Source: Candidatus Bealeia paramacronuclearis
GTDB taxonomy: Bacteria > Pseudomonadota > Alphaproteobacteria > UBA9655
Assembly (NCBI RefSeq): GCF_035607555.1
Contig: NZ_JAVHWZ010000001.1
Span: 124,001 to 188,000, forward strand
Direction: 5' to 3'
DNA length: 64,000 nucleotides
Every line of letters begins with the position of its first letter. The first letter of the stretch is position 1. Both the position numbers and the translations under genes were made by a program. Positions 16,681 through 26,127 of the stretch are shown here, piece after piece. Below the pieces are notes generated by a model, which saw only the letters and a program-made list of their open reading frames with translations, was not told the origin of the DNA and did not search any database.

Positions 16681-16992
16681 ATGCACACTTTTGCAAGGTT
16701 TCTAACCTTAGGATCTCTTGTTTTTGGAGCAGTTGCTTTGCAAGCTACAAATCCTAATCCTGTCCCTATCAATAACAAGAGTTTTTTAATTACATGTAAA
16801 AATTGTAATATTAGATCCGATAGTTTTTTGAACTGTGAATGTAAAAGAAAAAATCAACAAAATGCTGACTCAAGTCTTAATTTGAGTAATTTCCATACTC
16901 CAGCAGGATCAGTATCTGACCTATGGAAAGCGTTGAGTCTTCAAGTTCAGAACTGTGATGGAATCTTAACAATTACCGAGTCATGTCCTTAA
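16681..16992 (+). CDS. Small secreted protein with cyanovirin-N-like (CVNH) domain
   Basis: 103 residues. Signal peptide at residues 1-22 (cleavage after ALQA). The mature part reads SFLITCKNCNIRSDSFLNCE and then SSLNLSNF, following the CVNH consensus: Phe, Thr-Cys, about 14 residues to the next key Cys, a basic stretch, then a Ser-Ser-hydrophobic-x-Leu strand and a Gly turn (AGSV). CVNH proteins bind high-mannose glycans. The second half is short and diverged, so at most one sugar site is likely. The assignment is by eye and moderately sure. A clear terminator follows. Confidence 0.6.
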   Translation: MHTFARFLTLGSLVFGAVALQATNPNPVPINNKSFLITCKNCNIRSDSFLNCECKRKNQQNADSSLNLSNFHTPAGSVSDLWKALSLQVQNCDGILTITESCP

Positions 16993-17035
16993 ACTGATAT
17001 TCCCACAAAAAAATAATCACGATTTCTAAATTCAA

Positions 17036-17061
17036 AGCCACGAACGTAGTTCGTGGCTTTT
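17036..17061 (+). terminator. Rho-independent terminator
   Basis: A 10-bp perfect stem (AGCCACGAAC / GTTCGTGGCT) with a GTA loop is followed by TTTATT. It ends the transcript of the small secreted protein gene. Confidence 0.8.
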
Positions 17062-17174
17062 ATTATGTCCAATCAAAATGAAAATTGGGTGTTCTATAAC
17101 GCTCCCCAGAGAAACTATAGTCCTTCCCCTATAAATAGATAGATTTTTAGGAAAAGTTTAGGTATAAGGAGGGA

Positions 17175-17513
17175 ATGGTAAAAGCATATTCGGAAGACCT
17201 GCGGAAAAAGGTCATCTCCTACATTACGAGCGGCGGCCGTAAGCGGGAGGCTGCAAAGGTTTTTAACGTTGGAGAAGCCACGATCTATCGATGGATATGT
17301 CTTCATAAACAAGGGGATATTAAACCGAAAAAACGCACTTCTTATCCGCGTAAAGTCGATGAGCAAAAACTCAGAGACTACGTCGCTCAAAATCCGGATC
17401 ATACGCTCAAACAAATCGCCGAAGCTTTGGGGTTGAGATTCCAAAACGTGAGTAAATGGCTTAAACGTTTAAACATTACACGAAAAAAAGACGACGCTTT
17501 ACAAAGAACGTAA
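17175..17513 (+). CDS. IS630 transposase ORF1, copy B
   Basis: Same 112-residue helix-turn-helix protein as in copy A, with the identical A7 slip run at its end. It is intact, but it can only be joined to a broken ORF2. Confidence 0.88.
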   Translation: MVKAYSEDLRKKVISYITSGGRKREAAKVFNVGEATIYRWICLHKQGDIKPKKRTSYPRKVDEQKLRDYVAQNPDHTLKQIAEALGLRFQNVSKWLKRLNITRKKDDALQRT

Positions 17514-18036
17514 CGAAGACAAGCGGGCCGAATTTATAAAACAGCTTGAGAAAATAGATCCTGAAACAATCGTGTGGATTGATGAAGCTGGGATTGATAA
17601 TCGCCTTTATCGAGAGCATGCCTGGGCGCCGCGCGGACAAAAGGTTTACGCGGAGATCCCGGGCCAAAAAAGAGAGCGTGCCAGTATCATTGGCGGTCTC
17701 ATGAAGGGTGCGTTCGTGGCGCCTTTCACCTTTCAAGGTGGATGTCATGCAGATCTTTTTAATGCTTGGCTTGAGTAGGTTTTATTGCCGGGTTTATCAA
17801 AAAATACCACCCTGATTATGGACAATGCCGCCTTTCACAAATCGCCAAAAACGAAAGATTTGATTGAGAAATTTGGCTGCCATCTCCTCTTTCTCCCAAC
17901 TGACTCTCCTGACCTCAATCCTATCGAACATTGGTGGCACAAAATCAAATCCATCCTCCGCCCCCTCGTCCAGCAAAACCCAGAAAACCTTCATCAACTC
18001 CTTGATAAACTCCTCAGCCAATGTCTATCCATATAA
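17485..18036 (+). pseudogene. IS630 transposase ORF2 with nonsense codon, copy B
   Basis: Reads as in copy A up to FNAWLE. The next codon is TAG (17776-17778) where copy A has GAG (Glu), so the second Asp and the Glu of the catalytic triad are lost from the product. Two further substitutions (REHVS to RERAS, KFRCH to KFGCH) separate the copies. Confidence 0.9.
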
Positions 18037-18171
18037 TGGAGAAGTACTATAGGGCTCAACAAAAAAGCAAATGAAATCGGACTAGGCATAGAGAATCTTT
18101 TTCTCACGTGAATATCAGCTTCCTTACAGGCCACACTTGACCTCATGGGAGGATCATGATCGAATGAGGTC

Positions 18172-18669
18172 ATGTCACATTTGATTCGCATTCTTGGAAT
18201 TGACCCCGGGCTCACCACAACAGGATGGGCCCTCATTGACGTTACTGGTTATCATTTGTCCCCCTTGAATTCAGGGGTTATTCGATCATCTCCGTCGTTG
18301 CCCCTGGCCAAAAGGTTGGGAGATCTTTATGATGAGCTTCAGACAATTTTGGAAAAGTATGCTCCCCATGAGGTTGCTGTGGAAGAAACATTTGTGAATC
18401 AAAATCCGGCATCAGCCCTCAAGCTCGGCCATGCCCGCGGGATTGCTTTGGCGGCCCCCGCCCGCTGGGGACTTCCCGTTTTTGAGTATGCTCCCAATAC
18501 CATTAAAAAGGCGGTTGTAGGTGTGGGGCATGCGGAAAAACAGCAAGTTCAGCATATGGTTTCTATTTTACTTTCGGGCGCCAAATACAAAAATGCAGAT
18601 GAAGCGGATGCCTATGCCATTGCCATTTGTCATGCCCATAATCGATCCGCAAAAGGAGCTGTGGCATGA
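18172..18669 (+). CDS. ruvC: Holliday junction resolvase RuvC
   Basis: 165 residues with the acidic active site: Asp in ILGIDPGLTTTGW, Glu in VAVEETFV, and two Asp in ADEADAYAIAICHAH. It cleaves Holliday junctions held by RuvAB. GAGG is only 2 bp before the ATG at 18172, whereas the TTG three codons on (18181) has 10-bp spacing and would give the common MIRILGIDPG start, so the true start may be 18181. Its stop overlaps the ruvA start. Confidence 0.96.
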   Translation: MSHLIRILGIDPGLTTTGWALIDVTGYHLSPLNSGVIRSSPSLPLAKRLGDLYDELQTILEKYAPHEVAVEETFVNQNPASALKLGHARGIALAAPARWGLPVFEYAPNTIKKAVVGVGHAEKQQVQHMVSILLSGAKYKNADEADAYAIAICHAHNRSAKGAVA

Positions 18670-19286
18670 TTGCTCGACTGAAAGGAATTCTTGAAGAAAT
18701 TGGATCTGACTCTCTCATTTTGGATGTAAATGGGGTTGGATATTTGGTCTCGTGCTCGCAAAAGACATTGGGCGCCTTGGGCCCCAAAGGGGCTCCCGTA
18801 AGCCTTTGGATTGAAACTCTGATGCGGTCTGAAAGCCTTCAACTTTATGGATTTTTTGAAAAAGCGGAGCAAGCCTGTTTTTTAAAACTTCTGACCGTTC
18901 AAGGGGTGGGATCACGTATGGCCTTATCACTTCTTTCCACAATGACACCGGAAGAACTTATTCGCGCTATTGCTTTTCAAGACAAAGCTCTTCTGACCCG
19001 TGCCGATGGGGTTGGCCCAAAACTAGCCAGTCGCCTTGTGACTGAGCTCAAAGACAAGTTTGAAAAAGGTTTTGAAGGCATTGAGCTCAAACCTGCCACC
19101 TCTACCCACTTAGGAGGTGTTTCTTCGGCATTTGAAGATGCGATTTCGGCCCTTGTCAATTTGGGATACCGGAAAGGGGACGTCACAGAAGTTCTTATTC
19201 GCGAGCGTAAAACTTTACCTGAAGATGCCACTCTGCAGGATTGGATTCGTCTTGGGCTTTCTCATTTGGCCAGGGCGGTGGCGTAA
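18666..19286 (+). CDS. ruvA: Holliday junction branch migration protein RuvA
   Basis: 206 residues. It opens MIARLKGILEEIGSDSLILD, an OB-fold domain, followed by helix-hairpin-helix DNA-binding blocks (VQGVGSRMALSLL and ADGVGPKLASRLV) and the C-terminal domain that contacts RuvB. It overlaps ruvC by 4 bp (ATGA) and ends directly against ruvB, so the three are translationally coupled. Confidence 0.97.
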   Translation: MIARLKGILEEIGSDSLILDVNGVGYLVSCSQKTLGALGPKGAPVSLWIETLMRSESLQLYGFFEKAEQACFLKLLTVQGVGSRMALSLLSTMTPEELIRAIAFQDKALLTRADGVGPKLASRLVTELKDKFEKGFEGIELKPATSTHLGGVSSAFEDAISALVNLGYRKGDVTEVLIRERKTLPEDATLQDWIRLGLSHLARAVA

Positions 19287-20318
19287 ATGGAAAATCGTAT
19301 GCTTCAACGTGAAGCCCTTGAGGACGATGAAGATTTGACTCTGCGCCCACAGGGCCTTTCATCTTTCGTAGGGCAAGCCCAATTGCGGGGGAACCTCAGC
19401 ATTTTTCTCGAGGCTGCCCGTGCCCGGGGCGAGGCCATGGATCACGTGCTTTTTTTTGGCCCCCCAGGTCTTGGTAAGACAACCCTAGCGCAAATTGTTT
19501 CTCGTGAGCTGGGTGTGAATTTCAAATCCACCTCCGGTCCTGTGATTGCCCGCGCTGGAGATTTAGCGGCATTACTCACAAATTTACAAGAACGTGATGT
19601 TCTTTTTATCGATGAAATTCACAGATTGAATCCCGCCGTTGAGGAAATTCTCTATCCTGCTATGGAAGATTACAAACTCGATATTATGATCGGGGAAGGG
19701 CCTTCTGCACGTTCGGTCCGCATTGATTTGCCGCCATTCACATTAGTGGGTGCAACTACTCTATCGGGCCTCATCTCCTCGCCCCTCAGGGATCGTTTTG
19801 GAATTCCCTTGCGGTTGGTGTTTTATACCCCTCAAGAATTGCAATCTGTGCTTTTACGCGGTGCTGATGTTTTAAAAACCACAATTTCTCCAGAAGGGGC
19901 TTTTGAGATTGCAAAACGATCTCGCGGCACACCGCGTATTGCGCTCCGTCTTTTGCGGCGTGTTGCGGATTTTGCCCTTGTGCAAAAGTCGCCCTTGATT
20001 ACGCCTGAAATCGCTCACGAAGCCCTTATTCGTCTAGATGTCGATCGTGAAGGATTGGATGCCTCTGATAGACGGTATATGATGTTTCTTGCTGAGAATT
20101 ATCAAGGAGGGCCTGCGGGAATCGAAACACTTGCAGCGGCATTGGCCGAACAACGGGACACTCTTGAAGATGTGATAGAACCCTATCTTTTACAGCAAGG
20201 ATTTATTCAAAGAACGCCACGAGGAAGAATGATCACCGCAAAAGCTTATGCGCATTTGGGCTTTGTGCCCCCCTCCAATTACGTCACACCCTCACTTTTT
20301 CCGGAAAACGATGACTAA
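19287..20318 (+). CDS. ruvB: Holliday junction branch migration ATPase RuvB
   Basis: 343 residues. Walker [12 protein letters not shown] (about residue 58), Walker B FIDEIHRL, sensor 1 VGATT, the arginine-finger region SPLRDRFG, and a C-terminal winged helix ([11 protein letters not shown]). It drives branch migration with RuvA. It starts on the base after the ruvA stop and overlaps ybgC by 8 bp. Confidence 0.98.
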   Translation: MENRMLQREALEDDEDLTLRPQGLSSFVGQAQLRGNLSIFLEAARARGEAMDHVLFFGPPGLGKTTLAQIVSRELGVNFKSTSGPVIARAGDLAALLTNLQERDVLFIDEIHRLNPAVEEILYPAMEDYKLDIMIGEGPSARSVRIDLPPFTLVGATTLSGLISSPLRDRFGIPLRLVFYTPQELQSVLLRGADVLKTTISPEGAFEIAKRSRGTPRIALRLLRRVADFALVQKSPLITPEIAHEALIRLDVDREGLDASDRRYMMFLAENYQGGPAGIETLAAALAEQRDTLEDVIEPYLLQQGFIQRTPRGRMITAKAYAHLGFVPPSNYVTPSLFPENDD

Positions 20319-20751
20319 CTTTTTATCCGGATTTCAAAAAGGACACTTTCATATTCTCCCCTTGCGAATTCAAATGGAGGATACGGATGCGGGTGGCATT
20401 ACTTATTATGCCAACTATTTAAAATTTGCTGAAAGAGGACGCGCGGCAGCATTGGTGTACCTTGGATATCCTCACAAAAATATCATCGACAGATGGGAGA
20501 TTATGTTTGTTGTGCGTAAGTGTTCTGTTGACTATTTGGTCCCGGCTTGCTTAGATGAAGATCTAGAAATTGTAACGACTTTTACGCCTTTAAATCGCGT
20601 GAAAGTTGAAGTTCATCAAGATGTCATACGCCAAGAGCAGTGTCTTGTGCGCCTGGAAACGACATTAGTGTGTGTTGGTAAAAATTTAAGACCTGCCAAA
20701 ATTCCTGATGAGCTGATAGAAAAGTTGAAGACATTTTCGAAAATTGAGTAA
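20311..20751 (+). CDS. ybgC: Acyl-CoA thioesterase YbgC (tol-pal associated)
   Basis: 146 residues, a hot-dog-fold thioesterase. The active-site Asp lies in [18 protein letters not shown] (about residues 26-43), the family signature. A longer frame extends upstream inside ruvB, but the ATG at 20311 gives the normal length. YbgC hydrolyses short acyl-CoA or acyl-ACP and by tradition heads the tol operon, as here, 12 bp before tolQ. Confidence 0.94.
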   Translation: MTNFLSGFQKGHFHILPLRIQMEDTDAGGITYYANYLKFAERGRAAALVYLGYPHKNIIDRWEIMFVVRKCSVDYLVPACLDEDLEIVTTFTPLNRVKVEVHQDVIRQEQCLVRLETTLVCVGKNLRPAKIPDELIEKLKTFSKIE

Positions 20752-20763
20752 GGAGTTTTAAGA

Positions 20764-21495
20764 ATGCCCACAGCACCCGCAGCCCTTGGATCCGTCACCG
20801 CAACCCAATTTGGTGTTGATGCTGTCGCCCATGATCTTTCCATGTGGGGGCTTTTTATGTCCGCCGACCTGATTGTGAAGGTCGTGATGATTGCTCTTCT
20901 TTTTGCCTCCTTCTGGACTTGGACAATCATTATTAACAAAACCATTCTTATGCGAAAACTTAATCGCCACGCGAATAATTTCGAGGATGCTTTTTGGTCG
21001 GGCGGATCTTTAGACACCTTGTTTGAACGGGTAGGCACACGTCCCCGTGATCCCATGTCAGCTATCTTTGGGGCAGCCATGCGGGAATGGCGTCGCATTG
21101 CCGGGAAAAACGGCGTAAAGGCCACTTTGCAAGAACGCGTTGATCGGGTTATGCAGGTAACTTTGGGCCGCGAGATGGACAAACTTGAGCGCAGTATGAC
21201 ATTTTTGGCATCTGTCGGATCCAATGCACCTTTCGTAGGACTATTTGGAACGGTATGGGGGATTATGAATAGCTTTTCTTCCATTGCCGCCTCCAAAAAC
21301 ACAAGTCTTGCCGTTGTGGCCCCTGGTATTGCTGAAGCTCTTTTTGCAACAGCTTTGGGTTTGATTGCAGCTATTCCCGCATCCATTGCCTATAATAAGA
21401 TTTCCTCTGAGCTCAATCGTTATGGGAATCGGCTTGATTCGTTTTCCAACGAATTCGGATCAATCATTGCCCGTCAATTGGACGAGGAGCGTTAA
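20764..21495 (+). CDS. tolQ: Tol-Pal system proton channel subunit TolQ
   Basis: 243 residues with three membrane segments (about 25-48, 140-165, 180-205). The MotA/ExbB signature is PFVGLFGTVWGIMNSF. It forms the proton channel with TolR that energises TolA at the division site. AAGGAG lies before the ATG, and tolR follows after 3 bp. Confidence 0.97.
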   Translation: MPTAPAALGSVTATQFGVDAVAHDLSMWGLFMSADLIVKVVMIALLFASFWTWTIIINKTILMRKLNRHANNFEDAFWSGGSLDTLFERVGTRPRDPMSAIFGAAMREWRRIAGKNGVKATLQERVDRVMQVTLGREMDKLERSMTFLASVGSNAPFVGLFGTVWGIMNSFSSIAASKNTSLAVVAPGIAEALFATALGLIAAIPASIAYNKISSELNRYGNRLDSFSNEFGSIIARQLDEER

Positions 21496-21498
21496 GCC

Positions 21499-21972
21499 AT
21501 GGCTGGTGCCTTAAAACCCTTATCGGGAAATCGAGGTCGAGGACGTCGCGGATTTCAAGCCGAGTCCACCATCAACATAACACCACTTGTTGATGTGATG
21601 CTGGTGCTTTTAGTGATTTTCATGGTTACAGCCCCTTTAATGACTGTGGGCGTTCCCGTTGATCTTCCTAAAACAAAAGCTTCTACCATGACTGAAAATG
21701 ACGAACCTTTGACGGTGAGTATTGACGCCAAAGGCGTTGTCTATCTCCAGGAATCTGAGATTGCTATGGACGCACTTGTGGCACGACTTGTGGCAATCAC
21801 GGGAGCTAACCCTGAAGCACGTATTTATGTGCGGGGAGATCAATCCATTCCCTATGGTCGGATAATGGAAGTCATGGGAGCTTTGAACTCCGCCGGATTT
21901 TCAAAAGTGGCCCTTGTTTCAGAAATGCCGCAAACGGCCTCCACGGGCCCAAAACTCAAACCCAAACCGTAG
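21499..21972 (+). CDS. tolR: Tol-Pal system protein TolR
   Basis: 157 residues. One N-terminal membrane segment holds the proton-binding Asp in TPLVDVMLVLLVIFMV, followed by a periplasmic ExbD/TolR domain (PLTVSIDAKG, YVRGDQSIPYGRIMEVM). It works with TolQ. Confidence 0.96.
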   Translation: MAGALKPLSGNRGRGRRGFQAESTINITPLVDVMLVLLVIFMVTAPLMTVGVPVDLPKTKASTMTENDEPLTVSIDAKGVVYLQESEIAMDALVARLVAITGANPEARIYVRGDQSIPYGRIMEVMGALNSAGFSKVALVSEMPQTASTGPKLKPKP

Positions 21973-21986
21973 TTGGTGATGTAAAG

Positions 21987-22844
21987 ATGGATATGCGCAA
22001 AAGCGCACTTTTTTCAGGTCTCGCCCATCTCCTTGTGATCATTTTGATGCTTGTGGGACTGCCCAAGCTTTTTCAAAAAGATCTTCTTCCTCCTGCTCCC
22101 ATTCCCATTGAAGTTGTGAATATTGCCGATATTACCCAAGCTAAAGCGCATAAAGTAAAACCAAAAGATAGCGGACCTAAACCGGTTGAGGAAGAAAAGC
22201 CCAAACCCAAACCTCAACCCCCCAAGCCTGAGGAAAAAGTCGACGAGAAAAAACCTGATCCCGAACCCGAACCTAAGCCAGAGCCAAAACCCGAGCCGAT
22301 TGAAGATGTTTTGGCGGAGGTAATCGAAAAGGTTGAGGAAAAACCAAAACCTAAGGACGAGAAGAAAAAAGACAAACCCAAAAAAGATAAAAAGAAAGAT
22401 AAACCAAAAAAAGATTTTATGGCCCTTTTGAATAACCTGGAGGATTTGGACTCTTCAGAAACGTCTCCTGCACAAAAGGATGTGGACGAAGCCGCAACAG
22501 AAGATCAGGCGGCTGAGAATATTGGTGAAATTTTGAGCGTCACTGAGATGGATCTCATTCGTCGTCAAATGCGGGAATGCTGGAATGTTCCTTCTGGTAC
22601 AAAAGGTGTTGAAGGCATGGTCGTTGTGATCAATATCGAAATGAATCCAGATGCAACCGTGAGATCCGCAAAGCTCGAGGATGCAGGTCGTTATAGTTCA
22701 GATCCCCATTTCCGCGCTGTTGCGGATTCAGCTTTAAGGGCCGCTAAAAATCCCCACTGCAATCCTTTAAAGCTGCCCTTGGATCGCTACAACGATTGGA
22801 AGTCTTTCACATTCCGTTTTGATCCCAAGGATATGTTTCAGTGA
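21987..22844 (+). CDS. tolA: TolA-like protein (Tol-Pal energy transducer)
   Basis: 285 residues. A membrane anchor (about 8-26), then a Pro/Lys/Glu-rich rod (about 48-150, repeats such as PEPEPKPEPKPEP and KKDKPKKDKKKD), and a C-terminal TolA/TonB domain (about 185-285, MRECWNVPSG, INIEMNPDATV). It should link TolQR in the inner membrane to Pal and TolB. The expected tolB and pal do not follow: 55 bp after the stop the sequence becomes IS630 debris. Those genes must lie elsewhere or be lost. Confidence 0.92.
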   Translation: MDMRKSALFSGLAHLLVIILMLVGLPKLFQKDLLPPAPIPIEVVNIADITQAKAHKVKPKDSGPKPVEEEKPKPKPQPPKPEEKVDEKKPDPEPEPKPEPKPEPIEDVLAEVIEKVEEKPKPKDEKKKDKPKKDKKKDKPKKDFMALLNNLEDLDSSETSPAQKDVDEAATEDQAAENIGEILSVTEMDLIRRQMRECWNVPSGTKGVEGMVVVINIEMNPDATVRSAKLEDAGRYSSDPHFRAVADSALRAAKNPHCNPLKLPLDRYNDWKSFTFRFDPKDMFQ

Positions 22845-22899
22845 GTAATACCAATCACAAGAAATAGATATGATAATTTAGCCCAGTGACGAGAGCATA

Positions 22900-23371
22900 T
22901 ACTCCTTTAACTTGAAGATGCCTTATTAAGGATCTGAAAGTTATCATTAATGCGGTCAACCATAGAGCTGGCGATTTGAGGCCATTTGGCAAAGAATTCG
23001 TCAAGGGCTTTCCTAAATTCAGCGGCACTTTTAAAGACACGATTATTGCGTACGCACTCATTCATCACTTTCCATAATCGCTCAATGGGGTTCAAATTGG
23101 GGCTGTAAGGAGGGAGATAATGCAGGACAATTTCATAGTCCTCGGCAGCCTGCTTTGTTTCTTTGCTGATAGTATAAGGAAATTTTTGGGGCCTTCGGAT
23201 ATTTCTTACGCAAAGCCTCAAAATGCTTTTCCATGGCTTTGCTATCAATGGTTTCATAGGCTGCAATAGTCACATCCATCGTTTCCAAATTAATGGAACC
23301 CAAGAGATTAACCCGTGTACGAGAGGCAATGGTCGAGATCAACTTATCTTTCCCTTTATGAATCCACCCAT
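22900..23371 (-). pseudogene. IS630 transposase remnant, C-terminal part (second IS630 type)
   Basis: Minus strand. It reads IHKGKDKLISTIASRTRVNL, TIDSKAMEKHFEALRKKYPK, then after a frameshift and a small deletion (relative to the copy at 52.9 kb) YLPPYSPNLNPIERLWKVMN to NKASSS and a stop at 22907. The third catalytic Glu is present, but the first Asp is missing because the N-terminal side is replaced by another IS630 fragment. It lies where tolB would be expected. Confidence 0.85.
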
Positions 23372-23571
23372 CGGCTGACAGTGCCTCGCGCTACTCCCAA
23401 TAAATGCCCCACTTCCGCATGCGTCTTCCCGCCTTCAACAACTGCCTTAATCCCCCTCAAACGAAGGCTTTCTTGGGCACCTTGCGTTAACTTTCGTGCA
23501 TCTCCTAATTTCATACCTTCTACTTATCACATTAATCTCCTCATGTCTCCTGTTTTATTGCCGGAGTAATA
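23372..23571 (-). pseudogene. IS630 N-terminal fragment with left end
   Basis: Minus strand: the end ATATTACTCCGGCAATAAAA, then an ATG at 23514 reading MKLGDARKLTQGAQESLRLR and a helix-turn-helix (THAEVGHLLGVARGTVSRW). The terminal sequence matches the right end of the element at 578-596. It is fused at about 23371 to the preceding fragment, and the frame closes there. Confidence 0.75.
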
Positions 23572-23739
23572 TACGAAACAATAAATTGGATACTTACGGC
23601 TTTGGGCTTTGGCGCACAAATCAGGGGCAGGGAAATTGCATGAAGCTGAAATCTCATAAAGCCCTTAGGGCTGAGAGACTGCCTGGTAAAACAAAAATAT
23701 GATAAGTCAAGCGGATAAATGAAAAAATGAGGAATTATA

Positions 23740-24174
23740 ATGTGTTCAAGCGACTTAAAAGACGAAGAATAGAATCAGATTGAGGTGTTTTTTCAAAAAA
23801 GGGATCTACGAGGCTGTAACCCAAAGCAGCATCTCTTCTGCCATGCGACGAACTTATCAGACACAAAACAAGCCTGTGCTGTGATGGACCGGCGTGTTGA
23901 TAAATATCCCACCATCCAAGCCTATGCCGCTGATGATAGCTATAGAGGGACTGCCGTCCAACACGCCCAAACTCAACAAGGGCGTTTCCTTGAGGTTGTC
24001 GTGGGTCTCACAGGTCCTTATGTTCCCATGGCCAAACGCTAGGTCGTGTATAGAACGTTTGGCTGGATGCCTCATTTCAGAAGGCTTGCCCAGGATTATG
24101 AAATAATCCCAGGCAATTCTGAAAATATGGTTCGTATCTCTAGGGTGAAAATTATGCTTGCAAAACTCATTTGA
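23740..24174 (+). pseudogene. IS5-family transposase remnant
   Basis: From the ATG at 23740: MCSSDLKDEE, TAG, NQIEVFFQKRDLRGCNPK. An internal deletion brings in TKQACAVMDR and the AADDSYRGTA block, then KR, TAG, VVYRTFGWMPHFRRLAQDYE to a TGA at 24172. Both TAGs stand where IS5 proteins usually have Trp (EEW, RWVVERTF). The DDE signature blocks of IS5 are recognisable but the gene is dead. Confidence 0.8.
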
Positions 24175-24193
24175 TTTTTTTCCAGACAGTCTC

Positions 24194-25606
24194 TCAATCT
24201 TTGAAATATTTTTCAACAAGGCTGTCGGCATGACGAATGACGCCATCAACAATATCAAAATCATAAGACGCGCCTGTGAAATATAATTTTCCATCATACA
24301 TTCCTTGCATCCCTGAGAATGTTTTTGCCATGGATTGCATGAGATCAGGATACTGAGGATGAGGATAATATTTTACATAACGTTGGCTTAAAACCTTTAC
24401 GTCTTCAGGTTCAATTGCAAACCGAGAGGAAAGCAAATTTTTTAAGGCAACTGCGCTGTTATCGTAGTTTTTCTGATCAAGACCCTTGACGTAATTATAA
24501 CTGATCCAAACGGGATCATTTTGAAACTTGTTGAGGAGCAGGGCAGGCTCATATCCGCTATATTCAAAATTGCCATACTGACGTTGTGGAATGCGTTTAT
24601 GAGCTTCTTCCGAAAGTTCAAAAATCGTCGTTCCATAATAGTTGTATTTGAGGTTTAAAATGGCCTTTTTCTGGGATGAAGATATGCCCTCGATTGTCAG
24701 ATCTGTCATGTTCCCGGGGGGAATGGTGCAAATAAGTGAGTCGCAACTATAAATTTGATCTCCAAAAAGACGAACCTTGCCAGATCCTTGTGAATAAGAA
24801 ACGCTCTCAATTCGATCATTGAGATAAACGACCCCGCTTTGAAGGGATTCTTCATAAATTTTTGAATAAAGTTCTTCAAATCCCTCTTGAATAACGTATT
24901 CAGGTGTGGAGAAAAAACGACCAATAAGGGGGAGGCCATATCTCATAATCTGCGCAGACAAACTCGAGGAGAAAACTTTTACCGTATGGGCCATGGGGAC
25001 TTCGTTTAAAATTGATAATTCAGAATTGGTCTCTCGATATCCATGACTGTATCCGTACAACGGAAGAACCACTCTTAAAATCCGCTCCATGGATTCAATT
25101 TTTTGGTCTTTTAAGTAGTCCCACGTACCTGAGGAAAGAATGGATTCGGTTGCCGCCTGTTCATATCCGGGCGATTGGTGAGGATAATAGGATGTCAGAT
25201 ACGTATATTTTCCAATATCCTTAATGGTTTTTAAGAATCCATAATCGTTTTTTGTGGAATTAAATAAACTAAGCCCATTTTTAAGATCGTAAATGGGTGG
25301 GACAGGGAGCATGGTCAGGTTATATTTTTTTACAAGGGGAATAACGTAATCGTAATGTCCGCCGACGGCCGTTGCACCATGATCATATTTTTTTTCCTTG
25401 TATGAAAATGACTTTATGCGCCCTCCACCATTCTTATCCGCATCGATGACCGTGACTTTATGTCCCAGTTTGGAAAGTTTTGCGGCCGTATAAGTGCCTG
25501 TGACGCCATTTCCTAAAACGATGATATTTTTGCCAACGCCGTTTAAAAGGGGAGATGCGCATAAAAGAATCAAAAAAGATCTTGCGATTACAGCTGAGAA
25601 ATTCAC
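24194..25606 (-). CDS. Exported FAD-dependent amine oxidase-like protein
   Basis: 470 residues. An N-terminal hydrophobic signal-like segment (about 8-24) precedes a Rossmann FAD motif IIVLGNGVTGTYTAAKLSKL (a G-x-G-x-x-G) with the acidic strand end VTVIDAD, then GGGRIKSF, the amine-oxidase GGR block, and a C-terminal FAD block (KLYFTGASYDFDIVDGVI). Family members oxidise amines, or act as phytoene-desaturase-like dehydrogenases; the substrate is unknown. There is no twin-arginine motif although flavoproteins are normally exported folded, so the segment may be a membrane anchor. It stands alone between an IS5 relic and yggT. Confidence 0.8.
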   Translation of the reverse strand: MNFSAVIARSFLILLCASPLLNGVGKNIIVLGNGVTGTYTAAKLSKLGHKVTVIDADKNGGGRIKSFSYKEKKYDHGATAVGGHYDYVIPLVKKYNLTMLPVPPIYDLKNGLSLFNSTKNDYGFLKTIKDIGKYTYLTSYYPHQSPGYEQAATESILSSGTWDYLKDQKIESMERILRVVLPLYGYSHGYRETNSELSILNEVPMAHTVKVFSSSLSAQIMRYGLPLIGRFFSTPEYVIQEGFEELYSKIYEESLQSGVVYLNDRIESVSYSQGSGKVRLFGDQIYSCDSLICTIPPGNMTDLTIEGISSSQKKAILNLKYNYYGTTIFELSEEAHKRIPQRQYGNFEYSGYEPALLLNKFQNDPVWISYNYVKGLDQKNYDNSAVALKNLLSSRFAIEPEDVKVLSQRYVKYYPHPQYPDLMQSMAKTFSGMQGMYDGKLYFTGASYDFDIVDGVIRHADSLVEKYFKD

Positions 25607-25786
25607 AATACAGGCTCCTTGTTTTTAAATTATTTATTTTTACATTAAAAACAATACGTCATAATTTGTTAAATTTTTGCTAATCAATAATTAAAAAGAC
25701 CTTAATGAGGTTTTTTATCTCCACTTGCATGCAACTCTGAGGTGTATTAATTTGAGAGAAGAAAAAAGAATAAGGACAAAAGACCG

Positions 25787-26113
25787 ATGGACATCATTTT
25801 GATTCCGCTACTTACAATTCTGGATAAAATCATCGAGCTTTATGTTCTGTTGATTTTTGTTTCGGTGATTATGAGCTGGCTTATGGCGTTTAATGTCATT
25901 AATCGCAGCAATCAATTTGTGCTTATGGTGAGTGAATTTTTGTATCGCGTGACCGAACCTGCACTTCGTCCTTTGCGGAAAATCATTCCTAATTTAGGGG
26001 GAATTGATCTCTCTCCTGTAGCACTTATCTTTATTCTTTATTTTCTACAGATGGTCATCGGCATGGTGATTATGCGTTTGATCGTGGCAGTCCCTGCTCA
26101 ATTAATTCATTAA
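25787..26113 (+). CDS. YggT-family membrane protein
   Basis: 108 residues with two membrane segments (about 15-37 and 76-100) around the family block YRVTEPALRPLRKIIPNLGGIDLSP. YggT proteins have been linked to osmotic stress and to cell-envelope or division functions; the precise role is unsettled. folD follows after 14 bp, an order common in alphaproteobacteria. Confidence 0.9.
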   Translation: MDIILIPLLTILDKIIELYVLLIFVSVIMSWLMAFNVINRSNQFVLMVSEFLYRVTEPALRPLRKIIPNLGGIDLSPVALIFILYFLQMVIGMVIMRLIVAVPAQLIH

Positions 26114-26127
26114 CTCTCAAATTCAAG

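Larger units (their letters stand above)
17118..18049 (+). mobile_element. IS630-family insertion sequence, copy B (932 bp)
   Basis: Same length and nearly the same sequence as copy A at 8689-9620, with TA at 17116-17117 and 18050-18051. ORF2 carries a nonsense codon (see its entry). It lies between the secreted CVNH-like gene and ruvC. Confidence 0.93.
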
